Source: Planctomycetota bacterium
GTDB taxonomy: Bacteria; Planctomycetota; Planctomycetia; Pirellulales; S012-138
Direction: 5' to 3'
DNA length: 6,045 bases
Assembly (NCBI GenBank): GCA_026982835.1
Contig: JALSGI010000079.1
Location: forward strand, 1-6,045
In this document: one piece after another, positions 1-5,109 of the stretch
Layout of the letters: every line of letters starts with the position of its first letter
Numbering within the stretch: the first letter of the stretch is position 1
The notes under the pieces: model-generated
Told to the model about the DNA's origin: nothing
The model's input: the letters and a program-made list of their open reading frames with translations, nothing else
Databases searched by the model: none
Translations under genes and position numbers: made by a program

Positions 1-2
1 AA

Positions 3-617
3 GCGCTGGAGGAGCTGGGGCTGGCCCAGCGGACCATCGTCGTCTTCACCAGCGATCACGGCTACAACGAGGGGCGGCACAACGTGAACACCAAGGGCAA
101 CGGGGCCTGGATCGCCGGCGGGGTGAGCGGCCCCAAGCGGCCCAACATGTGGGAAACCTCCATCACCGTGCCGCTGGCTGTGCGCTGGCCGGGCGTGGTG
201 CGGCCCGGAACGGTGATCGACTACCCGGTGAGCAACCTGGATATGTTTCGCACGGTGTTGGGGATGCTGGAAATCCCCGTGCCCCAGGACTGCAAGGCCC
301 GCGGGATCGACTTTTCGCCCCTGCTTCGCGGAAAGCAGCTGCCGCCGCGACCGGCCCTTTTCGGCCAGTACGACCTGCACAACAACGGCCTGGCCTACTT
401 GCGGATGGTTCGCACCGAGCGGTGGAAACTGGTCAAGCACTTCAAGTGCCGCGGGCTGGACGAACTGTACGACCTGAAAAACGACCCGCAGGAACGACGC
501 AACCTGCTCCGCGGGCGCAGCACGCCCGAGGCTCGCCAGGCCAAGGAAAAACTGGAAGCGATGCTGCTGGAGTGGATGAAACAGATCGACGACCCGCTGC
601 TGAAAAGCACCTACTGA
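3..617 (+). CDS. Sulfatase (formylglycine-dependent alkaline-phosphatase superfamily), C-terminal part
   Basis: The 5' end is cut by the window edge; reading is open from base 3 to the TGA at 615-617, giving about 204 residues. Seen: a TSDHGYNEGRH stretch at residues 16-26, which matches the Asp-His metal-ligand segment and following G-x-H of sulfatases; Lys31 sits where the sulfate-contacting lysine is usual; then a WETSITVPLAVRWPG block; and near the C-terminus RTERWKLV followed by DELYDLKNDPQERRNL, the typical C-terminal subdomain of this family. Known: these enzymes hydrolyse sulfate esters using a Ca ion and a formylglycine made from Cys or Ser in a CxPSR-type motif. That motif, and any signal peptide, lie outside the window. 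Planctomycetes carry many such genes, usually exported for degrading sulfated polysaccharides; the substrate cannot be told from this fragment. The gene ends 664 bases before clpC, so co-transcription with clpC is not obvious. Family is confident; substrate is unknown. Confidence 0.95.
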   Translation, partial: ALEELGLAQRTIVVFTSDHGYNEGRHNVNTKGNGAWIAGGVSGPKRPNMWETSITVPLAVRWPGVVRPGTVIDYPVSNLDMFRTVLGMLEIPVPQDCKARGIDFSPLLRGKQLPPRPALFGQYDLHNNGLAYLRMVRTERWKLVKHFKCRGLDELYDLKNDPQERRNLLRGRSTPEARQAKEKLEAMLLEWMKQIDDPLLKSTY

Positions 618-922
618 GTTCGGCGAATCGGGGAAAGAGCTTTTGCCGCCTGCGGCGGGGGGCAGTGAGGCCGGGTGGGACAAAAGTCACATGAACCACG
701 TTCCCAGGAAAATTTCGCCTCGGGGGGGTGGCACCGGCGGCACAAGCGGCTCTTTGCCCCCGGCGGCAGCGGCGGCCGCGACCGTTACAAGCCGGTGCGA
801 AAAGTTTGCCCCACCCGGCTGCTCCCCGGCCGGTCCGGCGGATCGAAAGGGCCGCAGCAATTGCGCGGCCAGTGCTTCTTGCAGGGGAGGAACGGGCCCA
901 GGAAACCTAACTTTTTGCGCCG

Positions 923-938
923 GCAAGGGTTGCCTTGC
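923..938. promoter_or_regulatory. Dyad GCAAGG-N4-CCTTGC, possible regulator site
   Basis: Perfect 6-base inverted repeat with loop GTTG. Its centre lies about 120 bases before the start site predicted from the sigma-54-type promoter at 1023-1039, within the range where activators of sigma-54 promoters bind. It could also be a chance hairpin. No T tract follows, so it is not a terminator. Confidence 0.3.
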
Positions 939-954
939 TCCGCTGCAAACCGGG

Positions 955-972
955 GGCTAGAATTCCCTAGCC
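955..972. promoter_or_regulatory. Dyad GGCTAG-N6-CTAGCC, possible regulator site
   Basis: Perfect 6-base inverted repeat around AATTCC. The centre falls about 86 bases before the start site predicted for the sigma-54-type promoter, a usual distance for an enhancer-binding activator site. The CTAG core stands out because this tetramer is generally scarce in bacterial DNA. The regulator is unknown and function is inferred from position only. Confidence 0.35.
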
Positions 973-1022
973 TGTGGCTCCGTCTTCGACTGTGCAAAAG
1001 CCGGGCCAAGGGCTTTAGGGTT

Positions 1023-1039
1023 TTGGCATACCGGTTGCT
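1023..1039 (+). promoter_or_regulatory. Sigma-54 (RpoN)-type -24/-12 promoter upstream of clpC
   Basis: The bases TTGGCATACCGGTTGCT fit the sigma-54 consensus YTGGCACG-N4-TTGCW: the TGGCA of the -24 element, four spacer bases and TTGCT of the -12 element are all in exact register. Only two bases of the -24 element (T and A for C and G) differ. The predicted start site is near 1050, giving clpC a leader of about 230 bases. Known: sigma-54 promoters need an AAA+ activator bound upstream; two dyads lie at suitable distances. That clpC is the target is inferred from orientation and the absence of any gene between. Confidence 0.55.
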
Positions 1040-1218
1040 ACCACCGTGCAAAACAAAGGACAAACACTTCCTGGCGATACAGAATCCCTGCTATCGTTAA
1101 ATTGCGCAGATTGCCGCATTTTCAACCACTGGACTTGCCCGGCAGCAAAGCTCCGGGATACTTAAAGAGCCAAGAGGCCCCTGGCTGGCATGGGCCCCCT
1201 GGCACGAAACCCACCGCG

Positions 1219-1241
1219 GCGAACACCCCCGGGGGCTTCGC
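1219..1241 (+). promoter_or_regulatory. GC-rich stem-loop in the clpC leader
   Basis: The 10-base perfect palindrome CCCCCGGGGG (1226-1235) is flanked by a further pairing arm, GCGAA at 1219-1223 with TTCGC at 1237-1241. The hairpin ends about 40 bases before the clpC ATG. No T tract follows, so it is not an intrinsic terminator. It could affect leader stability or ribosome access, or be incidental in such GC-rich DNA. Confidence 0.3.
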
Positions 1242-1281
1242 TTGGAACCACCCACCCGACCATTAACACGGTAACCCAATC

Positions 1282-3834
1282 ATGGCTGGTGATCCCATCT
1301 ACGAACGTTTTACCGACCGGGCCCGCAAGGTCCTCCAGCTGGCCAACCAGGAGGCCCAGCGGCTCAACCACGAGTACGTGGGCACCGAGCACATCCTGCT
1401 GGGACTGATCAAGGAAGGCACCGGCGTGGCGGCCAACGTGCTGAAAAACCTCGACGTGGACCTGCGCAAAATCCGCCTGGAGGTGGAGAAGCTGGTCCAG
1501 AGCGGGGCGGACATGGTCACCATGGGCAAGCTGCCGCACACGCCGCGGGCCAAGAAGGTCATCGAGTACGCGATGGAAGAGGCCCGCAACCTCAACCACA
1601 ACTATGTGGGCACCGAGCACATCCTGCTGGGCCTGCTGCGGGAGCAGGAGGGCGTGGCCGCCCAGGTGCTGATGAACCTGGGGCTGCGGCTGGACGATGT
1701 GCGCGAGGAGGTGCTGAACCTGCTGGGCCACGGCATGGAGGAGGCGGCCGAGCGGGGCGGCGGCTCCAACCCCAGCGAAGGCAAAAGCACCAAGAGCAAA
1801 ACCCCGGCCCTGGACAGCTTCGGCCGCGACCTGACCGAGCTGGCCCGCCAAGGCAAGCTCGACCCGGTGATCGGCCGCCAGCGGGAGATCGAACGCCTGA
1901 TCCAGATCCTCTGCCGCCGGCTGAAGAACAACCCCGTACTGCTGGGCGAAGCCGGCGTGGGCAAGACGGCCATCGTCGAGGGGTTCGCCCAGCGGGTGGT
2001 CTCCGGCGACGTGCCGGAGCTGCTGGCCAACCGCCGCATCGTGGTGCTGGACCTGGCCATGATGGTGGCCGGCACCAAGTACCGCGGCCAGTTCGAGGAG
2101 CGGATCAAGGCCGTGATGAACGAGGTGCGCCGGGCCAAGAACGTGATCCTGTTCATCGACGAGCTGCACACGCTGGTAGGGGCCGGGGGAGCCGAAGGGG
2201 CCATCGACGCCTCCAACGTGCTCAAGCCCGCCTTGAGCCGCGGCGAAATCCAGTGCATCGGCGCCACCACGCTGGACGAGTACCGCAAGTACATCGAAAA
2301 GGACGCCGCGCTGGCCCGGCGGTTCCAGGAAATCATCGTCGAGCCGCCCACCAAGGCCGAAACGATCGAGATCCTCAAGGGCCTGCGCGACCGCTACGAG
2401 GAACACCACCGGGTGCAGATCACCGACGATGCGATCCAGGCGGCGGTGGAGCTTTCGGACCGCTACATCACCGGCCGCTGCCTGCCGGACAAGGCCATCG
2501 ACGTGATCGACGAGGCCGGTGCCCGGGTGCGGCTGCGCAGCATGACCAAGCCGCCGGACCTGAAGGAGCTGGACGAGGAGATCGAACGGCTCAACAAGGA
2601 AAAAGAAGAAGCGGTGGCCAACCAGGACTTCGAAAAGGCCGCCCGGCTGCGCGATCAGGCCAACAAGCTGAACAAGAAAAAGCAGTCCATCTTGCGCCAG
2701 TGGCGGGAAAAGAGCCGCCAGACCGACGGCGTGGTCGATGAGGAAGTGATCGCCGAGGTGGTCTCCCGCATGACCGGCATCCCCTTGAGCCGCATGACCA
2801 CCGAGGACACGCTGCGGCTGATGGAGATGGAAAAAGAACTGCACAAGCGGGTGGTGAGCCAGGACGAGGCGATCCATGCCGTGGCCAAGGCCGTCCGCCG
2901 CAGCCGAAGCGGACTGAAAGACCCCAAGCGGCCTATCGGTGTGTTTATCTTCGCCGGGCCTACCGGCGTGGGCAAAACACTGCTGGCCAAGGCCCTGGCC
3001 GAGTTCATGTTCGGCGACGAGGACGCGCTGATCCAGATCGACATGAGCGAATACATGGAGAAGCACAACGTCAGTCGTCTGATCGGCGCTCCGCCGGGCT
3101 ACGTGGGCTACGAGGAAGGGGGCCAGTTGACCGAAAAGATCCGCCGCCGCCCCTACTCGGTGGTGCTGCTGGACGAGATCGAAAAGGCCCACCCCGACGT
3201 GTTCAACATGCTGCTGCAAGTGATGGAGGAAGGTCGCCTGACCGACTCCTTCGGCCGCAACGTCGATTTCCGCAACACGATCATCATCATGACCACCAAC
3301 GCCGGGGCCAGCGCCATCAAAAACGAGGCCCAGTTCGGCTTCGCCAAGGCCGACGCCGACTCCTCCTACGAGGCGATGAAGCAGCGGGTCAAGGACGAGG
3401 TGGAGAAGGTGTTCCGCCCCGAGTTCCTCAACCGGCTGGACGACCTGATCGTCTTCCGCCACCTCACCCCGGAAGACCTGAAGGACATCGTGGAGATCGA
3501 GCTGTCGAAGGTGCGCGAGCGTCTGGCCGAACGCGGGTTGAAACTGGTGCTGACCGACGCGGCCAAGGAGTTCATCATCAAGAAGGGGACCGATACCGAC
3601 TTCGGCGCCCGGCCGCTGCGGCGGGCCATCGAGCAGCGGATCGAGGACCCGCTGGCCGAGGAGCTGCTGCGCGGCACCTTCGAGGGGATGGACACCATCC
3701 TGGTCGATCTGGAGGAGACCGACGGCCGCAAGCGAATCTGCTTCAAGGGCCTGCGGGAGGAAGAGCCTCCCCCGGCCCTGGCCGCCAGCGCCGAAGGGTC
3801 CGGCTCCCCGGACGACTCGGAGTCGGAAAGCTAA
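1282..3834 (+). CDS. clpC: ClpC, ATP-dependent Clp protease unfoldase subunit (HSP100, AAA+)
   Basis: Complete, 850 residues, normal for ClpC. It is a cytoplasmic hexameric ring that unfolds proteins with ATP and threads them into ClpP. Domains seen in order: two Clp_N repeats (about 7-58 and 88-135); first AAA+ module with Walker A GEAGVGKT (222-229), pore-loop Tyr267, Walker B FIDE (291-294) and arginine finger at 346-347; a UVR-like coiled segment (about 430-465), which marks ClpC rather than ClpA or ClpB; second AAA+ module with Walker A GPTGVGKT (559-566), pore loop GYVG (606-609), Walker B LLDE (629-632), arginine finger Arg718 and sensor-2 GARPLRR (775-781). The ClpP-docking tripeptide reads FGF (685-687) where [LIV]GF is usual. 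The tail (about 826-850) is acidic, Ser/Pro-rich and probably disordered. The start is chosen because the family N-terminus (YERFTDRARK) begins at residue 7; no Shine-Dalgarno is visible. No mcsA/mcsB or ctsR neighbours are present, and the gene appears monocistronic, with an intrinsic terminator directly downstream. Confidence 0.98.
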   Translation: MAGDPIYERFTDRARKVLQLANQEAQRLNHEYVGTEHILLGLIKEGTGVAANVLKNLDVDLRKIRLEVEKLVQSGADMVTMGKLPHTPRAKKVIEYAMEEARNLNHNYVGTEHILLGLLREQEGVAAQVLMNLGLRLDDVREEVLNLLGHGMEEAAERGGGSNPSEGKSTKSKTPALDSFGRDLTELARQGKLDPVIGRQREIERLIQILCRRLKNNPVLLGEAGVGKTAIVEGFAQRVVSGDVPELLANRRIVVLDLAMMVAGTKYRGQFEERIKAVMNEVRRAKNVILFIDELHTLVGAGGAEGAIDASNVLKPALSRGEIQCIGATTLDEYRKYIEKDAALARRFQEIIVEPPTKAETIEILKGLRDRYEEHHRVQITDDAIQAAVELSDRYITGRCLPDKAIDVIDEAGARVRLRSMTKPPDLKELDEEIERLNKEKEEAVANQDFEKAARLRDQANKLNKKKQSILRQWREKSRQTDGVVDEEVIAEVVSRMTGIPLSRMTTEDTLRLMEMEKELHKRVVSQDEAIHAVAKAVRRSRSGLKDPKRPIGVFIFAGPTGVGKTLLAKALAEFMFGDEDALIQIDMSEYMEKHNVSRLIGAPPGYVGYEEGGQLTEKIRRRPYSVVLLDEIEKAHPDVFNMLLQVMEEGRLTDSFGRNVDFRNTIIIMTTNAGASAIKNEAQFGFAKADADSSYEAMKQRVKDEVEKVFRPEFLNRLDDLIVFRHLTPEDLKDIVEIELSKVRERLAERGLKLVLTDAAKEFIIKKGTDTDFGARPLRRAIEQRIEDPLAEELLRGTFEGMDTILVDLEETDGRKRICFKGLREEEPPPALAASAEGSGSPDDSESES

Positions 3835-3864
3835 ACTCGCTTGGAGCCTTCCCGAGACGAAACG

Positions 3865-3900
3865 ACCGGAACGTACCCACGGGTGCGTTCCGGTTTTTTT
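3865..3900 (+). terminator. Rho-independent terminator of clpC
   Basis: A 9-base perfect stem (ACCGGAACG at 3865-3873 with CGTTCCGGT at 3886-3894) encloses a T-G wobble and a further ACCC/GGGT pairing with a two-base tip. The run of seven T ends at 3900. It begins 31 bases after the clpC stop codon, and no gene on the same strand follows. Confidence 0.92.
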
Positions 3901-3953
3901 ACGCTAAAAAACTCGCCACAAGCGGTACGCTCCACGCCGATGTGCGAATTTTG

Positions 3954-3979
3954 CTCCGCGAGTTGACACTCGCGGCTCG
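3954..3979 (-). repeat. REP-like hairpin copy 1
   Basis: Arms CCGCGAGT (3956-3963) and ACTCGCGG (3968-3975), loop TGAC, which is GTCA when read on the - strand. The CGAG foot is at 3976-3979 on the - strand. Confidence 0.85.
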
Positions 3980-4017
3980 CTGGTGCAAAAACAATCGCCG
4001 ATTTTCTCACCACCCGG

Positions 4018-4043
4018 CGAGCCGCCAGCTTCAGCTGGCGGAG
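4018..4043 (+). repeat. REP-like hairpin copy 2
   Basis: CGAG foot at 4018-4021, arms CCGCCAGC (4022-4029) and GCTGGCGG (4034-4041), loop TTCA, then AG. With copy 3 it forms an inverted pair 28 bases apart, the arrangement of a BIME. Confidence 0.85.
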
Positions 4044-4071
4044 AAAAACAACCGAATGCGTTTGTTCGGCT

Positions 4072-4097
4072 CTCCCCGGGCTGAAGTCCGGGGCTCG
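4072..4097 (-). repeat. REP-like hairpin copy 3
   Basis: Arms at 4074-4081 and 4086-4093 pair over 8 bases with one G-T wobble (4080/4087); the loop TGAA reads TTCA on the - strand. CGAG foot at 4094-4097 on the - strand. Confidence 0.85.
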
Positions 4098-4123
4098 CCG
4101 GACACGTTATCTCGCACCGGCGG

Positions 4124-4150
4124 CGAGCCGCCGGCGTCAGCCGGCGGTTG
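4124..4150 (+). repeat. REP-like hairpin copy 4
   Basis: CGAG foot at 4124-4127, arms CCGCCGGC (4128-4135) and GCCGGCGG (4140-4147), loop GTCA. The 3' flank is TTG instead of AG, a variant shared with copy 7. Confidence 0.85.
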
Positions 4151-4155
4151 AACAG

Positions 4156-4181
4156 CGAGCCGGGAGCGTCAGCTCCCGGAG
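4156..4181 (+). repeat. REP-like hairpin copy 5
   Basis: CGAG foot at 4156-4159, arms CCGGGAGC (4160-4167) and GCTCCCGG (4172-4179), loop GTCA, then AG. It follows copy 4 in direct orientation, only five bases after copy 4's TTG. Confidence 0.85.
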
Positions 4182-4213
4182 ACGATAAGAAAGCGGCGCA
4201 TGATTGCCGTGCT

Positions 4214-4239
4214 CTCCGTGGGCTTACGCCCACGGCTCG
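4214..4239 (-). repeat. REP-like hairpin copy 6
   Basis: Arms CCGTGGGC (4216-4223) and GCCCACGG (4228-4235); loop TTAC, which is GTAA on the - strand. CGAG foot at 4236-4239 on the - strand. Confidence 0.85.
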
Positions 4240-4265
4240 CGGCTGCAAGAACCGGCGCCAGCGGT

Positions 4266-4292
4266 AAAACAACCGCGTGCTCACGCACGCGG
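4266..4292 (-). terminator. Probable intrinsic terminator of the - strand lipoprotein operon (formed by REP-like copy 7)
   Basis: Read on the - strand, the 8-base perfect GC-rich stem is followed by TTGTTTT, a short but usable T tract. It lies 78 bases past the lipoprotein stop codon, and no better candidate is seen between 4293 and 4370. The call is inferred from structure and position. Confidence 0.5.
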
Positions 4293-4296
4293 CTGG
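4270..4296 (-). repeat. REP-like hairpin copy 7 (diverged foot)
   Basis: Arms CCGCGTGC (4273-4280) and GCACGCGG (4285-4292); loop TCAC, which is GTGA on the - strand. The foot reads CCAG instead of CGAG and the other flank is TTG on the - strand, as in copy 4. It also looks like a terminator for the - strand genes. Confidence 0.75.
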
Positions 4297-4370
4297 CCCA
4301 AGGGCTCCACGGCGCGCACTGGCTGCCGCGGGGTTTTCTTCACTACCGGCGCTGACAAACGGCGGAACTT

Positions 4371-5075
4371 TTACGGAAAGCCCACCCCGAAGCCCACGCT
4401 CACCCGCGGCCGGCGGCGGTGCATGTGCGGGCGGCGGTAGTAGTGGTGATAGACCACCGGCGGGGGCGGGAAGGGACAGGCCGGAGCCACGTAGTGTTCT
4501 TCGATGATCACGCCTCCCGGCGGCGGGCCGGCATAGGGGGGAGCCGGCCGGGGCGGGGCCGCCGAGGCCCGCTGGGCGGCGTTCATCACCGCCTCGGACA
4601 CTTTTTCGTTTTGCAAGCGAATCAAGTCCGCTGCGCTCAAGGGGCGGGCAACCCCGTGAATCTGAATGTGCGACACGATCACCGACTCTGGCACCCCGGC
4701 CCGACTCATGGCAATGATGTCCTCCACGGTAACCGACCCGCGCGGGGCTCTTTGCCCGAGTCGGGCTTCCAGCTCGGCGCGGTTTCGGGCTTCGATCTCA
4801 TCCAGCGAGCCGCCGATGGTGTTTCCGGCCAGGGCACCCACAGCCGCCCCGATCAGCGCCCCTTCGGCCGTTTTGCCCGACTGGTGCCCGATCATCGCCC
4901 CCACGGCCGTGCCGCCGATTCCGCCCAGGGCCGTTCCCATTTCGGCCCGGGGACCGCTGGCACATCCCCCTGCCAGCAGGGCCAGCAGGGCAAGCCATCC
5001 CCAGCCGGAAAAGCGAACACCACGCCGCTTGGGAAATCGGCGGCTCATGGGCCTGCCGGAACCAAAGAGTTTCAT
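4371..5075 (-). CDS. Glycine-zipper envelope lipoprotein
   Basis: 234 residues, probably anchored in the envelope. Seen: a basic N-terminus, hydrophobic stretch and lipobox-like LLAGGC with Cys38 as the likely lipidated residue; a long glycine zipper (about 46-89) with two Gly/Ala-rich hydrophobic segments around a polar GHQSGKTAEG turn, ending in IGGSLDE as in SlyB/17-kDa-antigen-like and YMGG zipper proteins; a helical middle (about 115-170) with VEDIIAMSRAGV and a second half around LSAADLIRLQNEKVSEAVM; then a Pro-rich linker (about 172-206) and a short His/Tyr/Arg-rich tail ending VSVGFGVGFP. The start is set at 5075 because GGAGAG lies nine bases before this ATG; Met10 is an alternative that keeps a shorter signal peptide. 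It follows the upstream gene by 34 bases, so they are probably co-transcribed. Zipper segments of this kind insert into membranes; the exact role is not known. The lipobox has Ala at -3, slightly off consensus. Confidence 0.85.
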   Translation of the reverse strand: MKLFGSGRPMSRRFPKRRGVRFSGWGWLALLALLAGGCASGPRAEMGTALGGIGGTAVGAMIGHQSGKTAEGALIGAAVGALAGNTIGGSLDEIEARNRAELEARLGQRAPRGSVTVEDIIAMSRAGVPESVIVSHIQIHGVARPLSAADLIRLQNEKVSEAVMNAAQRASAAPPRPAPPYAGPPPGGVIIEEHYVAPACPFPPPPVVYHHYYRRPHMHRRRPRVSVGFGVGFP

Positions 5076-5084
5076 GGCCGTGAA

Positions 5085-5090
5085 CTCTCC
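5085..5090 (-). promoter_or_regulatory. Ribosome binding site of the lipoprotein gene
   Basis: GGAGAG on the - strand, nine bases before the ATG at 5073-5075. It decides this start over the internal Met codon at 5046-5048. clpC in the same window has no such site. Confidence 0.7.
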
Positions 5091-5109
5091 GTAGGCGAAC
5101 GGGGGTTTC

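Larger units (their letters stand above)
618..1281. other. Intergenic region between sulfatase and clpC; no supported gene
   Basis: No open frame here reads like a protein: the translations are Arg/Pro/Gly-rich, have no recognisable domain, and overlap each other on both strands. The left half (about 640-900) is very GC-rich with a run of seven G at 721-727. A small hairpin at 646-658 (CCGCC, loop TGC, GGCGG) follows the sulfatase stop but has no T tract, so it is not a convincing terminator. The right half is less GC-rich and holds the regulatory signals listed separately: two dyads (923-938, 955-972), a sigma-54-type promoter (1023-1039) and a hairpin at 1219-1241. I saw no CIRCE heat-shock element (TTAGCACTC-N9-GAGTGCTAA) and no tRNA-like T-arm. 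Confidence 0.7.
3901..4370. repeat. Convergent intergenic region with a cluster of seven REP-like hairpins
   Basis: Between two converging genes lie seven imperfect copies of one palindromic unit (3954-4296). Read in a common orientation each is CGAG + an 8-base arm starting CC + a 4-base loop (KTCA or close) + the complementary arm + usually AG. The arm sequences differ between copies, yet both sides change together, so all seven still pair over 8 bases with a single G-T wobble in copy 3. Orientations along the + strand are - + - + + - -. Such a foot-plus-hairpin unit resembles bacterial REP elements, which are spread by RAYT (Y1-type tyrosine) transposases; no transposase gene is in the window. 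No protein-coding frame here is credible. Confidence 0.85.

Noticed and set aside
646..658. Hairpin after the sulfatase as its terminator
   Set aside because: Five-base stem with no T tract downstream.
675..1100. A 141-codon + strand frame in the sulfatase-clpC gap
   Set aside because: Composition is Arg/Pro/Gly-rich without domain character, there is no ribosome binding site, it overlaps frames on both strands, and it runs across the sigma-54-type promoter.
1135..1162. Sigma-70-like promoter TTGCCC-N16-GATACT before clpC
   Set aside because: Only four of six matches in each box; this is expected by chance and weaker than the sigma-54-type site.
1200..1216. Second sigma-54-like -24 box (TGGCACG)
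   Set aside because: The -12 position four bases later reads CCACC, with no TTGC, so the promoter is incomplete.
1162..3462. A 766-codon open frame on the - strand opposite clpC
   Set aside because: It is antisense to an unmistakable ClpC and exists because GC-rich codon bias removes stop codons. Its His/Val/Leu/Gly-rich translation matches no family.
3904..4284. Frames across the REP-like cluster on both strands
   Set aside because: Their translations are just the repeated hairpins read as protein (recurring RELTLAAR and PRAEVRGSP-like strings).
3954..4296. CRISPR array
   Set aside because: Units are in both orientations, vary in sequence and are separated by uneven gaps, unlike identical direct repeats with uniform spacers.
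4308..4339. Weak + strand terminator-like hairpin (CCACGGC with GCCGCGG, then GGTTTTCTT)
   Set aside because: The stem has an A-C mismatch and an 11-base loop, and no + strand gene ends nearby beyond clpC, which already has a strong terminator.
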